Shown here in pieces: positions 17,374 to 26,045 of a stretch of DNA of 64,000 bases. The stretch comes from Botryobacter ruber. GTDB taxonomy: Bacteria; Bacteroidota; Bacteroidia; Cytophagales; Hymenobacteraceae. Position numbers and translations under genes: made by a program. The notes under the pieces are model-generated. The model was not told where the DNA came from. It saw only the letters and a list, made by a program, of their open reading frames with translations, and did no database searches. The stretch is from NCBI RefSeq assembly GCF_003347595.2, contig NZ_QCZK02000055.1, positions 309,674 through 373,673 of the forward strand, read 5' to 3'. Every line of letters starts with the position of its first letter. Position 1 is the first letter of the stretch.

Positions 17374-20300
17374 ATGCAAATAATAAAGATCTTGTTCCTG
17401 GGCTGCCTCCTGTTGCTAATTCGTACGGCAGGTAGCTGCCAGGCAAACCTGTTGGCAGGCTGGGAGGGCAACGGCGACACAAATCCTGCTACCTCTTTCC
17501 CGGACAGGTATGGCTGGGAAGTTTCGCCGGGTACCTTTAACTATGCCAACTCCACCAGCGGCATCCGCTATGCCGATGTAACTTCAGGGCATACGCTGAA
17601 CGGTAGCAATTATACAGGCCGTTTGCTGATGGTTCGCTGGGATGGCGCCGGTTCCACTACCCTGAATTCCGTCTATAGTTACCCGGTAGCCCTGGAGGCC
17701 AACAAGAAGTACCGGTTCTCCTGGATTTATGAATGGTGGAATAATGGATCGGTGCCTACCTATACGGTTAAGATCAGCCGAAACAAGGCAGGTACGGATG
17801 TAATTGCCTCCAAAGAATTTGTGGCCGGCGCCCGAAATGAGCTCCTGCCCGGCGATATGAGCTTTTATGTAGCCTCAGCACAAACTTATTATGTAACGAT
17901 ACAGGTCAATAACCTGGCCGTATTGGGCGGCATCGGTGAGTTACGTCTGGTAGAGATACCGCCTGCACTGGAGAGCAACGTGGCCTCGGTGCAGCTGAAT
18001 TACTATGAGCCGGAAACAAGCATAGCCATTTCTCCGAATGGTTCTGCAGATGGTATTACCCTGACAGCCCCTGCCGGAATTGGGCTTTCTGCTGCCACAC
18101 TGCCTGCTACCGGTGGCACCGTGGTGGTATCCTCTACAACTACTGGCAATGTTTCGGGAAACATCAGGGTACAGCAGGGGAGCGATGTGCTGGAAATCCC
18201 GGTGACAGCCTCTTTTCCTGAAGACTTTCTGCAGCTAAGCAACATTGACACCCTCAACAGGGATGGCGCCTGGTGCTGGTTCAACGACCCGAGAGCTATT
18301 TATCATAAAGGTCAGAAAGAGCAGACCTACTTCTCGTGGGTGAACAGCGTGGGCGATATCTGGATATCGGCTTATAACCACGAAACAGGCGAATACAAAG
18401 AACACCGGCTGCACGAACGGCTGGAAGTAGACGACCACGACAACCCGGCCATCCTGATCCGCAACGACGGGCGTATTATAGTTTACTACTCCAAACACAC
18501 TGTTGGTCCTGTTTACCAGTATATTTCTACCAATCCGGAAGATATCACTTCCTGGGGGCCTGTGCTGAACTATGGTACGAATGTGACTTACCCGTACCCC
18601 TTCCAGGTGGGGGAGCAGATTTACGTTTTTTACCGTGGCATCAACTGGCATCCTACCTTGGTTGTTTCAGACGATAATGGCGCCACCGTAGGTACGCCGC
18701 AACAATTTATTACAGGCGGTGGCGGTCGTCCTTATACCCGCTATGCCCAGGATGCCACAGGCGCCATTCATATTGCCGTTACCACCGGGCATCCCCGCAA
18801 CGAACCAAACAACAAAATATACTACGCCCGTTTTAAAGACGGCAAATTCTACAGAGCAGACGGCACCTTCATCAAAGACTATACTGGTTCTGCCACTGCG
18901 TTAAATCTTGATACCGAAGCGGAGGTAGTATACAATGCCAGCAATGGCAAAGGCTGGATATGGGATATCACTGTTGATGCAGACAACAACCCCGTCATGG
19001 TATATGCCTCCTTCCCGACCGGTACGGACCACCGCTACCATTATGCCCGCTGGACCGGCACCCAATGGTTCCGGAAGCAGCTTACGGATGCCGGCAAATG
19101 GTTTCCGCAAACCCGGCCCGGTGCATCAGAACAAGAGCCAAACTACTCCGGCGGCATCTCTTTAGACTACGACAACCCATCAGTTGTTTACCTGTCCAAG
19201 CCGGTAAAAGGCGTGTTTGAAATATTCAAGTTTACGACTCCTGATCAAGGTGTCAGCTGGGACTCTACGGCGCTCACCTGGAACACGCCTGCGCACCTGC
19301 TCAATGTACGGCCCATTGTGCCGCGGCATCATAAGGAAGGATACTTTGATGTGCTCTGGATGCGGGGCACCTATGTGCACTACACCAACTACAATACCTC
19401 CATTGTCTACCAGATGGGTGAAACCGTAACGACGGTGGATAGAATCGAAATCACACCCGGCGAAACAGAGCTAACACAAGGGCTGAGCAAGCAGCTTTCT
19501 GTTACATTTTACCCCTTTATTACCAGCAGCAAAAGCCTGACCTGGACCTCGTCGGACGAAAGCGTGGCACGGGTTGTAAACGGCCTGGTAACGGCAGTAG
19601 GTACGGGAACAGTTACCATAACCGCCACCGCTCAGAATGGCGTAACTGCCGAAACCAGCATACGGGTAGTGCCGCCGGTGTATGAAGGCAATACCTATTT
19701 TGACTTTGGCACCAGCGATTCGCCTGTTACCGGTGGAGCACTTAAAATGCATAATGCCATCATGCTGGAAAATTCTTTTGGCTGGCAGGCGCCGGTATTG
19801 TCCAGAGACAGAGGCAATGCTGCTTCTGACGAACTGCGGGATTTTAACATGGCCTCTGCCAGTACCGATTTTATGGTGTTTGTGCAGCCCGGTACTTACC
19901 ACATTACCGCCAGGCAGGGCGACTTGTCGTTCCCGCACGACAACATGAGCATTTATGTAAACGGCGAGCAAAAAGTTTCCGGTGTATCGGCTGCGGCAGG
20001 CAGCTATGTTACTTCCGAATTTGACGTGAACGTGACCGGTAACTACCTCCGGTTCACTTTTGCCGACGAAGGCGGTTCGGATGTGAACTGGGTAATCAAT
20101 TCACTGAAAATTGAGCGGACCGTTACTTCAACAGAAAAGGATTTGGCAACAGTACCAGACTATCAAATTTATCCGAACCCGGTTAAGCGGGCTGATGGTT
20201 TGTATTTTGCCGCCAGTGGTACTTTAAACGAGGTGGTGGAACTGTACATCTACAGCATCGCAGGAAAGTTACACAAACAGCTCAGCCTGAATCCTGTCCG

Positions 20301-20400
20301 GCAAAGCAAACTGGATATCAGCGACCTTGCACCAGGGTTTTATGTAACGAAAGTAGTCAGTTCCAAAGGTTCGGTAAATAAAACACTGGTAGTGCAATAA
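17374..20400 (+). CDS. Multidomain T9SS protein with BNR_4-type beta-propeller (candidate rhamnosidase or polysaccharide lyase)
   Basis: 1008 residues. Order: signal peptide (to about 23), the shared ~170-aa module (24-195), a short Ig-like stretch (to about 288), a BNR_4-like propeller (about 289-685), a Big_2 Ig domain (about 690-770), a carbohydrate-binding-like beta domain (770-915), and a T9SS tail (from about 930). The propeller shows GAWCWFNDPRA and DDHDNPAI (around residue 353), and repeated NDG/ADN blades. BNR_4-like propellers include GH145 L-rhamnosidases acting on rhamnosyl-glucuronate and PL24/PL25 ulvan lyases (family knowledge). Rhamnose catabolism genes nearby make a rhamnose-linked substrate plausible. 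Its two ends resemble the preceding small protein, as if the propeller block had been inserted into such a protein. Confidence 0.85.
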   Translation: MQIIKILFLGCLLLLIRTAGSCQANLLAGWEGNGDTNPATSFPDRYGWEVSPGTFNYANSTSGIRYADVTSGHTLNGSNYTGRLLMVRWDGAGSTTLNSVYSYPVALEANKKYRFSWIYEWWNNGSVPTYTVKISRNKAGTDVIASKEFVAGARNELLPGDMSFYVASAQTYYVTIQVNNLAVLGGIGELRLVEIPPALESNVASVQLNYYEPETSIAISPNGSADGITLTAPAGIGLSAATLPATGGTVVVSSTTTGNVSGNIRVQQGSDVLEIPVTASFPEDFLQLSNIDTLNRDGAWCWFNDPRAIYHKGQKEQTYFSWVNSVGDIWISAYNHETGEYKEHRLHERLEVDDHDNPAILIRNDGRIIVYYSKHTVGPVYQYISTNPEDITSWGPVLNYGTNVTYPYPFQVGEQIYVFYRGINWHPTLVVSDDNGATVGTPQQFITGGGGRPYTRYAQDATGAIHIAVTTGHPRNEPNNKIYYARFKDGKFYRADGTFIKDYTGSATALNLDTEAEVVYNASNGKGWIWDITVDADNNPVMVYASFPTGTDHRYHYARWTGTQWFRKQLTDAGKWFPQTRPGASEQEPNYSGGISLDYDNPSVVYLSKPVKGVFEIFKFTTPDQGVSWDSTALTWNTPAHLLNVRPIVPRHHKEGYFDVLWMRGTYVHYTNYNTSIVYQMGETVTTVDRIEITPGETELTQGLSKQLSVTFYPFITSSKSLTWTSSDESVARVVNGLVTAVGTGTVTITATAQNGVTAETSIRVVPPVYEGNTYFDFGTSDSPVTGGALKMHNAIMLENSFGWQAPVLSRDRGNAASDELRDFNMASASTDFMVFVQPGTYHITARQGDLSFPHDNMSIYVNGEQKVSGVSAAAGSYVTSEFDVNVTGNYLRFTFADEGGSDVNWVINSLKIERTVTSTEKDLATVPDYQIYPNPVKRADGLYFAASGTLNEVVELYIYSIAGKLHKQLSLNPVRQSKLDISDLAPGFYVTKVVSSKGSVNKTLVVQ

Positions 20401-20418
20401 TCAACAGGCTGAAGGCAA

Positions 20419-20446
20419 GCAGTGGCTATGGTGACTGCTGCAGAAG
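20419..20446 (+). repeat. Intergenic short repeat, copy 4
   Basis: GGCTATGGTGACTGCTGC core, directly upstream of the terminator hairpin. Confidence 0.65.
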
Positions 20447-20451
20447 AGAGC

Positions 20452-20510
20452 AAAGGCTAGAGGATGGGGTGAAACATCTGTCAACGTTTCACCCCATCCT
20501 CTAGCCTTTT
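20452..20510 (+). terminator. Terminator with a perfect 24-bp stem
   Basis: Arms 20452-20475 and 20486-20509 are perfectly complementary around a 10-nt loop. It ends the 16388-20400 transcription unit. Confidence 0.85.
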
Positions 20511-20579
20511 GCCTTTGTGCAGCTGTAGCTGTACTTAGAGTATTAACGGAATACGGATAGGTGAATTGAAAAGAGTTTG

Positions 20580-20636
20580 CCCCCTCTTTATTACGAATAT
20601 CCCTTCCGTATTTTCAGCACTCCCGGTTTATTTTTG
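20580..20636 (+). promoter_or_regulatory. Two-box promoter of the LamG/BNR_4 gene
   Basis: CCCCCTCTTTA (20580-20590) and CCCTTCCGTAT (20601-20611) are 21 bp apart. TATTTTTG (20629-20636) follows, then AACGAACATTAGT (20640-20652). Confidence 0.75.
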
Positions 20637-20662
20637 AAAAACGAACATTAGTTTCGGTGCTT

Positions 20663-20691
20663 CTGCAGCTGCCACCATAGCCTTAGCTGCT
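20663..20691 (-). repeat. Intergenic short repeat, copy 5
   Basis: Minus-strand copy (GGCTATGGTGGCAGCTGC core) in the 5' leader of the next gene. Inverted relative to copy 4. Confidence 0.75.
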
Positions 20692-20791
20692 GATCAATTT
20701 TTATGAGCAAAATATTTTTATAAAACAGGACAGCTATTGTTGGCTGGCAAACATTGTCGGGAAGAAACCGCTCTTATTAAGATAAATATTT

Positions 20792-23700
20792 ATGAGAAAA
20801 CCAGTTTTACTACTCTGTTCTTTTTTCCTGCTGCTGATTTTCCTGGCACAGGCAGGTGGCCGTAGCGAATTGTTGTCGGATGCAGCCGACAAAGTTTACA
20901 AACGCTTAGCTGCTGCGGCCTCACCTGGTGCCGGCGCCGCTGTTTCCATTGCACGAAACGAAGAAGACAACGCTGCGATGACCTTGCCTGGCGGCGCTGC
21001 CGGAGCCAACAGTAATGTCACCATCCCGCCGCTTAACATCACATCGCTGCCCGTTACCATCGAAGCCTGGTTTAAGCCGGAGGGAACCCAGAACGACTAC
21101 GCCAGCATCTGGTTTACCCGCAGCCCTTCTACCTCCAACGCTGCCACCTCTACCCTGAGCGGCTTCTACATCAGGCCCAACCTGCCATCGGGCGGAGCAA
21201 ACGAATTGCGCTCCAACTGGGACGGGCAGGGCGGCCTGACCGAAACAGGCCTGCGGGTGGTGAACAACGAATGGAACCATGTGGCAATGGTAGTTACCGC
21301 TACAGGACGCACCCTTTACCTGAATGGCAAGGCCTTTGAATATTCCGGTACGCATCCGGTGGAGCCCTTCGAAGCACCTTCGCACCTGGGCTGGGACAAC
21401 GTCTTGCCCGGACGTACCTTCAGAGGCCAGCTTGACGAGGTACGCTACTGGACAAAGGCGAGAACAGCGGAAGAAATCAACAGCACGAAGTTTACTTCGC
21501 TGACCGGCAACGAAGAAGGCCTGAAAGGCTACTGGCGCTTCGACGACAACAACACCGCACACGCAACAGACTATTCCGGCAACGGTTTCCACGGCACCAT
21601 AAACGGCGGTACCTATTCCGCTTCGGGTGTGTTTGCCCCGATGGCTTTCCTGAGCGCAGATGGCATGCAGCCTACTGCCAGCATACAATCCGGTTCAGCG
21701 GATAACCCGGTGTTCCGTCTCGAAATAAATACCCAAAACTACGCTGAACCACTCACGCTAAGCTCCATCGATATCAATGCTACCGGCACCACCTCGCTGG
21801 CAGACATCCGCGATGTGCACGTGTACTATACGGGCAGCAACGGAAGCTTCAGCGCTGCCGATAAAATTGGTAGCCTGGGCGCCTCGCCATCCGGGCAGGA
21901 ATTTGCCGTTACCACCAGCAAGGTATTAACAGGCGGTACCAATTACATCTGGATTGCTTACGATGTGGCCAGAGGCGCTGCCAACGGCAACGTGCTCGAT
22001 GCAGCTGTGCCCGGTTTTACCCTGACAGGGGCCAATACCAGCAGGCATGAACCTGCCACCACTGCCACAGCAGGCCAGCTCGTGGTGAACAATACCCTGT
22101 TTGTGGACCACACCAAGCTTTCTGCTGATGTTGTAACCACCTCTGCAGCCACGCCCTCCGGCGGTGCTAACTTTGTGTCGTTTCAGCAGGATGCCATTAC
22201 CACTTACAATGGCTACCAATACGTGTCGTACTGGAAAAACACCTTTCAGGTAGCAATTGCCCGTAAAAAGCTGCCGGTAGGGGCGTGGGAGGAGGTCGTA
22301 TTTACCGACCACACCGTCAACGCTGCCCGGGTGGCCGATAATCACTACAGCATTTCGATTGGAATTGCCCATACCGACGGCACCATTCACATTGCCTTTG
22401 ATATGCACGATGATAACCTGCGTTACCGTAAATCGGTGCCGGGCCTGGCGAACAACCCGGAAAGCATTCCCTGGACGGCCGCCTCTTTTGGTCCGAAGCA
22501 GGACCACCTGATACCCGGTTCAGTGCTGACGCTGGTAACGTACCCACGCTTTGTAACAAAACCAGACGGCAACCTGTTGTTTGAGACACGCCTCGGTGGC
22601 AGCGGCGGCGGCGACTCCTACCTGTGGGAGTACTCCGGCAGCACCGGCAACTGGACCTACATAGGCGAATACATCGATGGGCGCTCGCTTAGCCCGACGC
22701 AGAATGCCTACATCAACGGCATCCACTACGACCCGAACGGACGGCTGCATGTGTCGTGGGTATGGCGCGAAACCCCTGACCCGCAAACGAACCACGATGT
22801 ATATTACGGCTATTCCGACGACCATGGCCGCACCTGGAAAAACGCCGCCGGTACTACGGTGGCGCAGGTAAATACCAACCCTATGACGTTAAGTACGCCC
22901 GGTCTGCTGGTGAAGGCGATCGGTAAAAACCGCGGCCTGATTAACCAGGAGTCGCAGGCCGTGGACAGCCAGGGCAGAATACACATCCTGCAGTCGTTCA
23001 TGCTCGACAGCGAACCCAACTCCACCAACTTCTGGAACGGACGGGGCAAAGCCTACCTGCACCACATTTACCAGGACGAGAACGGCGTGTGGCAGAGCGA
23101 TAACATCGGCGCCGTTTCCGCCAACAGGAGCGAGATTGCCGTGGACGAAAACGACAACGTGTATGTGGTGACCGCGAACCACATGGTTTATTTTGCCACG
23201 GCAGCCGATAAATGGAGAACCTGGACCGGGCTCGACCTGTCCGGAAGCTCCATGGCTATCAGCGAGCCCCTGATAGACAAAGCCATGTTGCTGAACGAGA
23301 GTGTGCTGTCGTTTGTATTCGCACATAACAACGGCGAAGTGCGCGTGCCATATTACCTGCTCGAGAAGTCGAAGCCGGGAACTGGTACCGGCCTGCAGAT
23401 AGCCATCTACAGCGACACCCGCTTTTCCGAGCCCGTAGCACAGCGGCTAGGTGCGTTGGATATCACCTCGGCAGGCAGTACCGTAGCAGGCGACAGCCTG
23501 AGCATGCGCTTTGCAGGTGAGGTAGAAACAAAGTACGCCGAAGCCTACACCTTATACCTGACCACCACCGGCAAGAGCAGGGTGTGGGTGAACGAAGAGC
23601 TGGTGCTGCAGACAGGCAACATTACCGCAGCAACCGAATATGCCATCCCGCTGGATTTGGTGCCGTCGCATAAATACCGCATCGTAGTGGCAGGCGCTTA

Positions 23701-25240
23701 CGCCAAAGACAATGTGCAGACGAAGCTGGAATGGTCGAGTGAGCAGCAGGCCCGGGAACTGGTGCCGCTGACAGCCCAATACGGTTCGCTGCAGGACGAG
23801 CTCAGGACGCTGGCTCCGGCAAGCCTGACAGCCGAGTTGCTTACTCCTTCCAAAGTCAGGCTGAACTGGACTGCCGGTACCAACGCCACTGCTTATAACC
23901 TGAAAAGAGCCTCGGGTGCTGCAGGGCCGTTTGAAACAATTGCCGCCAACACGAACCAGCGTACCTTCCTGGATACCGGCCTGGCGCCGAATACTACTTA
24001 TTACTATGTTGTATCTTCTTTGAGTTTAACTGGTGAAAGTGCCAACTCCACCGTGCTGGAAGTGACGACCGAGGAGTTGCTTGTTCCGACAGCCGTTCAG
24101 AATCCGCGTATCGCTTCCGGCGACGGTAAGGTAACTTTAACCTGGGACTTCATGCAGGAGGCGAAGTATGATGTGCTGCGGGCAGACACCGAGAGCGGTC
24201 CTTACACCACCATTGCCACCGACCTGGAGGCGCTGCGCTACGAAGATGCCGGCAGGGAGAACAACAGCACTTACTACTACAAAATAGTGGCCCATAATGT
24301 CACCGGGCGCGGTCCTGAAACAACGGTGCTGGTTGGTACGCCCCAGCAGGGGCAGCACCTGAACCTGGGCTTTGCTGAGGCATCGGGTACCGTGGCAGCT
24401 GATACCTGGGGAGCCTATCATGCTTTGCTTCAGGCTACTGCTACCCGGGCAGAGGGTAAGGTAGGTCAGGCAGTAAAGCTGGATGGATCGGCTACGTCTT
24501 ATGTGTCGCTACCGGAAGGGGTGGTAACCAGCCTGACTGACTTCACCGTTTCCACCTGGGTTAAAATGGATGCACTTGCCAACTGGATGCGTGTGTTCGA
24601 CTTTGGCACCGGAACTTCTAAGTACCTGTTCCTGACGGTTCAGGCAGGTATGACCAATGGGCAGTCCAATGTGCGCTATGCCATCAAGAACGGCGGGTCT
24701 GAGCAAGTGGTAACTTTCCCCTACGCCTTCCCGCTGAATACATGGGTACACCTGGCGGTGACACAATCGGGCAACACGGCCAGTTTGTATATCAATGGCG
24801 CCCAGGTTGCTTCAAATTCAGCCGTGACCATTAAGCCGGCTGATTTAGGCATCACCACCCAGAACTACATCGGCAAAGCCCAATACCCTGACCCGCTGTT
24901 GAGAGGTACGGTAGATGAGTTCAGGATATATAACTACGCGCTGAGTACGCAAAGCATTACAGACCTGGCCAACAGCAACCCGCTCTCTGCGCAGAAAGAG
25001 TGGGCTTCCGGCCTGCTGGTTTATCCGAACCCGGCTTCTTCGGTAATCTACATCGACGGGCTCGAAGCCAAGACTTATCAATACCAGGTGTACAACCTGC
25101 TCGGTAGTGTAGTGGCGCAGGGCAGGGTAGAACAAGGGAAGATCAGGCTGCCCGAGAAATTGTCAACAGGAAATTACATCCTGCAGCTGACAACAAACCA
25201 GACGACAGTCCTGCGAAAGCAGGTGCTAATTCAGAAGTAA
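20792..25240 (+). CDS. Giant T9SS protein: LamG, BNR_assoc_N, BNR_4 propeller, PA14-like, two Fn3, LamG
   Basis: 1482 residues. After the signal peptide there is a LamG/concanavalin-like domain (about 75-260), a BNR-associated N-terminal domain (about 290-425, ADIRDVHVYYTGSNG), a beta-propeller (about 440-860) with DNHYSISIGIAHTDGTIHIA around residue 516, a PA14-like domain (about 868-1005), two Fn3 domains (about 1009-1186), a second LamG (about 1189-1390) and a T9SS tail (from 1409, VYPNPASSV). The propeller resembles the BNR_4 group that includes ulvan lyases and GH145 rhamnosidases (family knowledge). The exact activity cannot be decided from sequence alone. The Fn3-LamG-T9SS end is shared with the proteins at 34586 and 39020. 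It is expected outside the cell, acting early on polymeric substrate. Confidence 0.87.
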   Translation: MRKPVLLLCSFFLLLIFLAQAGGRSELLSDAADKVYKRLAAAASPGAGAAVSIARNEEDNAAMTLPGGAAGANSNVTIPPLNITSLPVTIEAWFKPEGTQNDYASIWFTRSPSTSNAATSTLSGFYIRPNLPSGGANELRSNWDGQGGLTETGLRVVNNEWNHVAMVVTATGRTLYLNGKAFEYSGTHPVEPFEAPSHLGWDNVLPGRTFRGQLDEVRYWTKARTAEEINSTKFTSLTGNEEGLKGYWRFDDNNTAHATDYSGNGFHGTINGGTYSASGVFAPMAFLSADGMQPTASIQSGSADNPVFRLEINTQNYAEPLTLSSIDINATGTTSLADIRDVHVYYTGSNGSFSAADKIGSLGASPSGQEFAVTTSKVLTGGTNYIWIAYDVARGAANGNVLDAAVPGFTLTGANTSRHEPATTATAGQLVVNNTLFVDHTKLSADVVTTSAATPSGGANFVSFQQDAITTYNGYQYVSYWKNTFQVAIARKKLPVGAWEEVVFTDHTVNAARVADNHYSISIGIAHTDGTIHIAFDMHDDNLRYRKSVPGLANNPESIPWTAASFGPKQDHLIPGSVLTLVTYPRFVTKPDGNLLFETRLGGSGGGDSYLWEYSGSTGNWTYIGEYIDGRSLSPTQNAYINGIHYDPNGRLHVSWVWRETPDPQTNHDVYYGYSDDHGRTWKNAAGTTVAQVNTNPMTLSTPGLLVKAIGKNRGLINQESQAVDSQGRIHILQSFMLDSEPNSTNFWNGRGKAYLHHIYQDENGVWQSDNIGAVSANRSEIAVDENDNVYVVTANHMVYFATAADKWRTWTGLDLSGSSMAISEPLIDKAMLLNESVLSFVFAHNNGEVRVPYYLLEKSKPGTGTGLQIAIYSDTRFSEPVAQRLGALDITSAGSTVAGDSLSMRFAGEVETKYAEAYTLYLTTTGKSRVWVNEELVLQTGNITAATEYAIPLDLVPSHKYRIVVAGAYAKDNVQTKLEWSSEQQARELVPLTAQYGSLQDELRTLAPASLTAELLTPSKVRLNWTAGTNATAYNLKRASGAAGPFETIAANTNQRTFLDTGLAPNTTYYYVVSSLSLTGESANSTVLEVTTEELLVPTAVQNPRIASGDGKVTLTWDFMQEAKYDVLRADTESGPYTTIATDLEALRYEDAGRENNSTYYYKIVAHNVTGRGPETTVLVGTPQQGQHLNLGFAEASGTVAADTWGAYHALLQATATRAEGKVGQAVKLDGSATSYVSLPEGVVTSLTDFTVSTWVKMDALANWMRVFDFGTGTSKYLFLTVQAGMTNGQSNVRYAIKNGGSEQVVTFPYAFPLNTWVHLAVTQSGNTASLYINGAQVASNSAVTIKPADLGITTQNYIGKAQYPDPLLRGTVDEFRIYNYALSTQSITDLANSNPLSAQKEWASGLLVYPNPASSVIYIDGLEAKTYQYQVYNLLGSVVAQGRVEQGKIRLPEKLSTGNYILQLTTNQTTVLRKQVLIQK

Positions 25241-25259
25241 TAATATAAGGAGCAGAGGG

Positions 25260-25300
25260 AATGGAGGCTGCCGCAGCAATGTGGCAGCCTCCATTTTGTT
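25260..25300 (+). terminator. Intrinsic terminator after LamG/BNR_4 gene
   Basis: Perfect 13-bp arms (25260-25272, 25283-25295) followed by a T-rich tract. Confidence 0.85.
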
Positions 25301-25574
25301 TTAGGAATCTTCGGTTCGATCATGGAGCAAGGTAGATGCAAAGCCTGTGAGAGAAAAATTTTGAGTATTAGAATAATCAGAATCAACATGCAATAAATCG
25401 ATTATTAAGGGGATAGTTGTAGGACGGAATGCATCAATGGATATCTTGATTAACGGTAATAACTCCGAGGAAGTAAAAGTCTGTTGAAATGGTGGTTGTC
25501 AATTGTAGTGGTAAGGTTTCAATACCATCCTGAGCCAGTGAATCTGTTTCTGCTGCCGAAAAAAAGTTTTGATT

Positions 25575-25619
25575 AACTAAACTTTTAGTTGAAAAACTAA
25601 GTATTTAGTTATATCTTTA
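25575..25619 (+). promoter_or_regulatory. Promoter with twin BlaI-type operators
   Basis: Two 16-bp dyads of form AACTAAnnnnTTAGTT lie at 25575-25590 and 25595-25610, each with 7 of 8 positions paired, centres 20 bp apart on the same helix face. A TTG at 25589-25591 and TATCTTTA at 25612-25619 (one mismatch to TAnnTTTG) form the promoter, so repressor binding would cover it. BlaI/MecI proteins bind similar TAGT-containing dyads, which suggests autorepression of the downstream blaI-like operon. Confidence 0.7.
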
Positions 25620-25646
25620 GTTTATACATTATCCAGCGCAGCTTCT

Positions 25647-26045
25647 ATGAAAGAACTAACGAAAGCAGAAGAGGAGGTGATGCAAATCCTCTGGCACATC
25701 CGGAAAGGATTTGTGAAGGATATCATCGAACACTTTACGGAACCCAAACCGGCCTACAACACCGTCTCCACCATCGTGCGCATCCTCGAAAAGAAAGGAT
25801 TCGTTGCCTACACGGCATATGGTAAATCGCATGAATATTACCCGCTCATTGCCCGCGATAACTACAAGAGCTTCTTCCTGAAGAACTTTATGAGCGGCTA
25901 CTTCGGGGGCTCCTTCGGAAAACTGGTTTCTTTTTTTGCCAAAGATAACAACCTGAATGTACAGGAGCTTGACCAACTGATGCAGCAAGTAAAAGGGGAA
26001 CTTAACCAGGACAACGACGATGGCGAGCCAACTGATAAACCATAG
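25647..26045 (+). CDS. BlaI/MecI/CopY-family winged-helix repressor
   Basis: 132 residues. MKELTKAEEEVMQILWHI opens the winged-helix domain, with AYNTVSTIVRILEKKGFV as recognition helix and YTAYGKSHEYYPLI as wing. The C-terminal helix supports dimerisation. Family members repress their own operon until a membrane M56 protease signals their inactivation. The stop overlaps the start of the M56 gene by 26 bp, a normal arrangement for this pair. Twin dyads in the promoter are the likely operator. The inducer is unknown; there is no beta-lactamase gene here, so cell-envelope stress sensing is as plausible as antibiotic sensing. Confidence 0.93.
   Translation: MKELTKAEEEVMQILWHIRKGFVKDIIEHFTEPKPAYNTVSTIVRILEKKGFVAYTAYGKSHEYYPLIARDNYKSFFLKNFMSGYFGGSFGKLVSFFAKDNNLNVQELDQLMQQVKGELNQDNDDGEPTDKP

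Noticed and set aside
20792..25240. Calling the propeller protein a sialidase from its BNR-associated domain
   Set aside because: The BNR-associated N-terminal domain occurs outside sialidases, and the typical sialidase Asp boxes and arginine triad are not evident.
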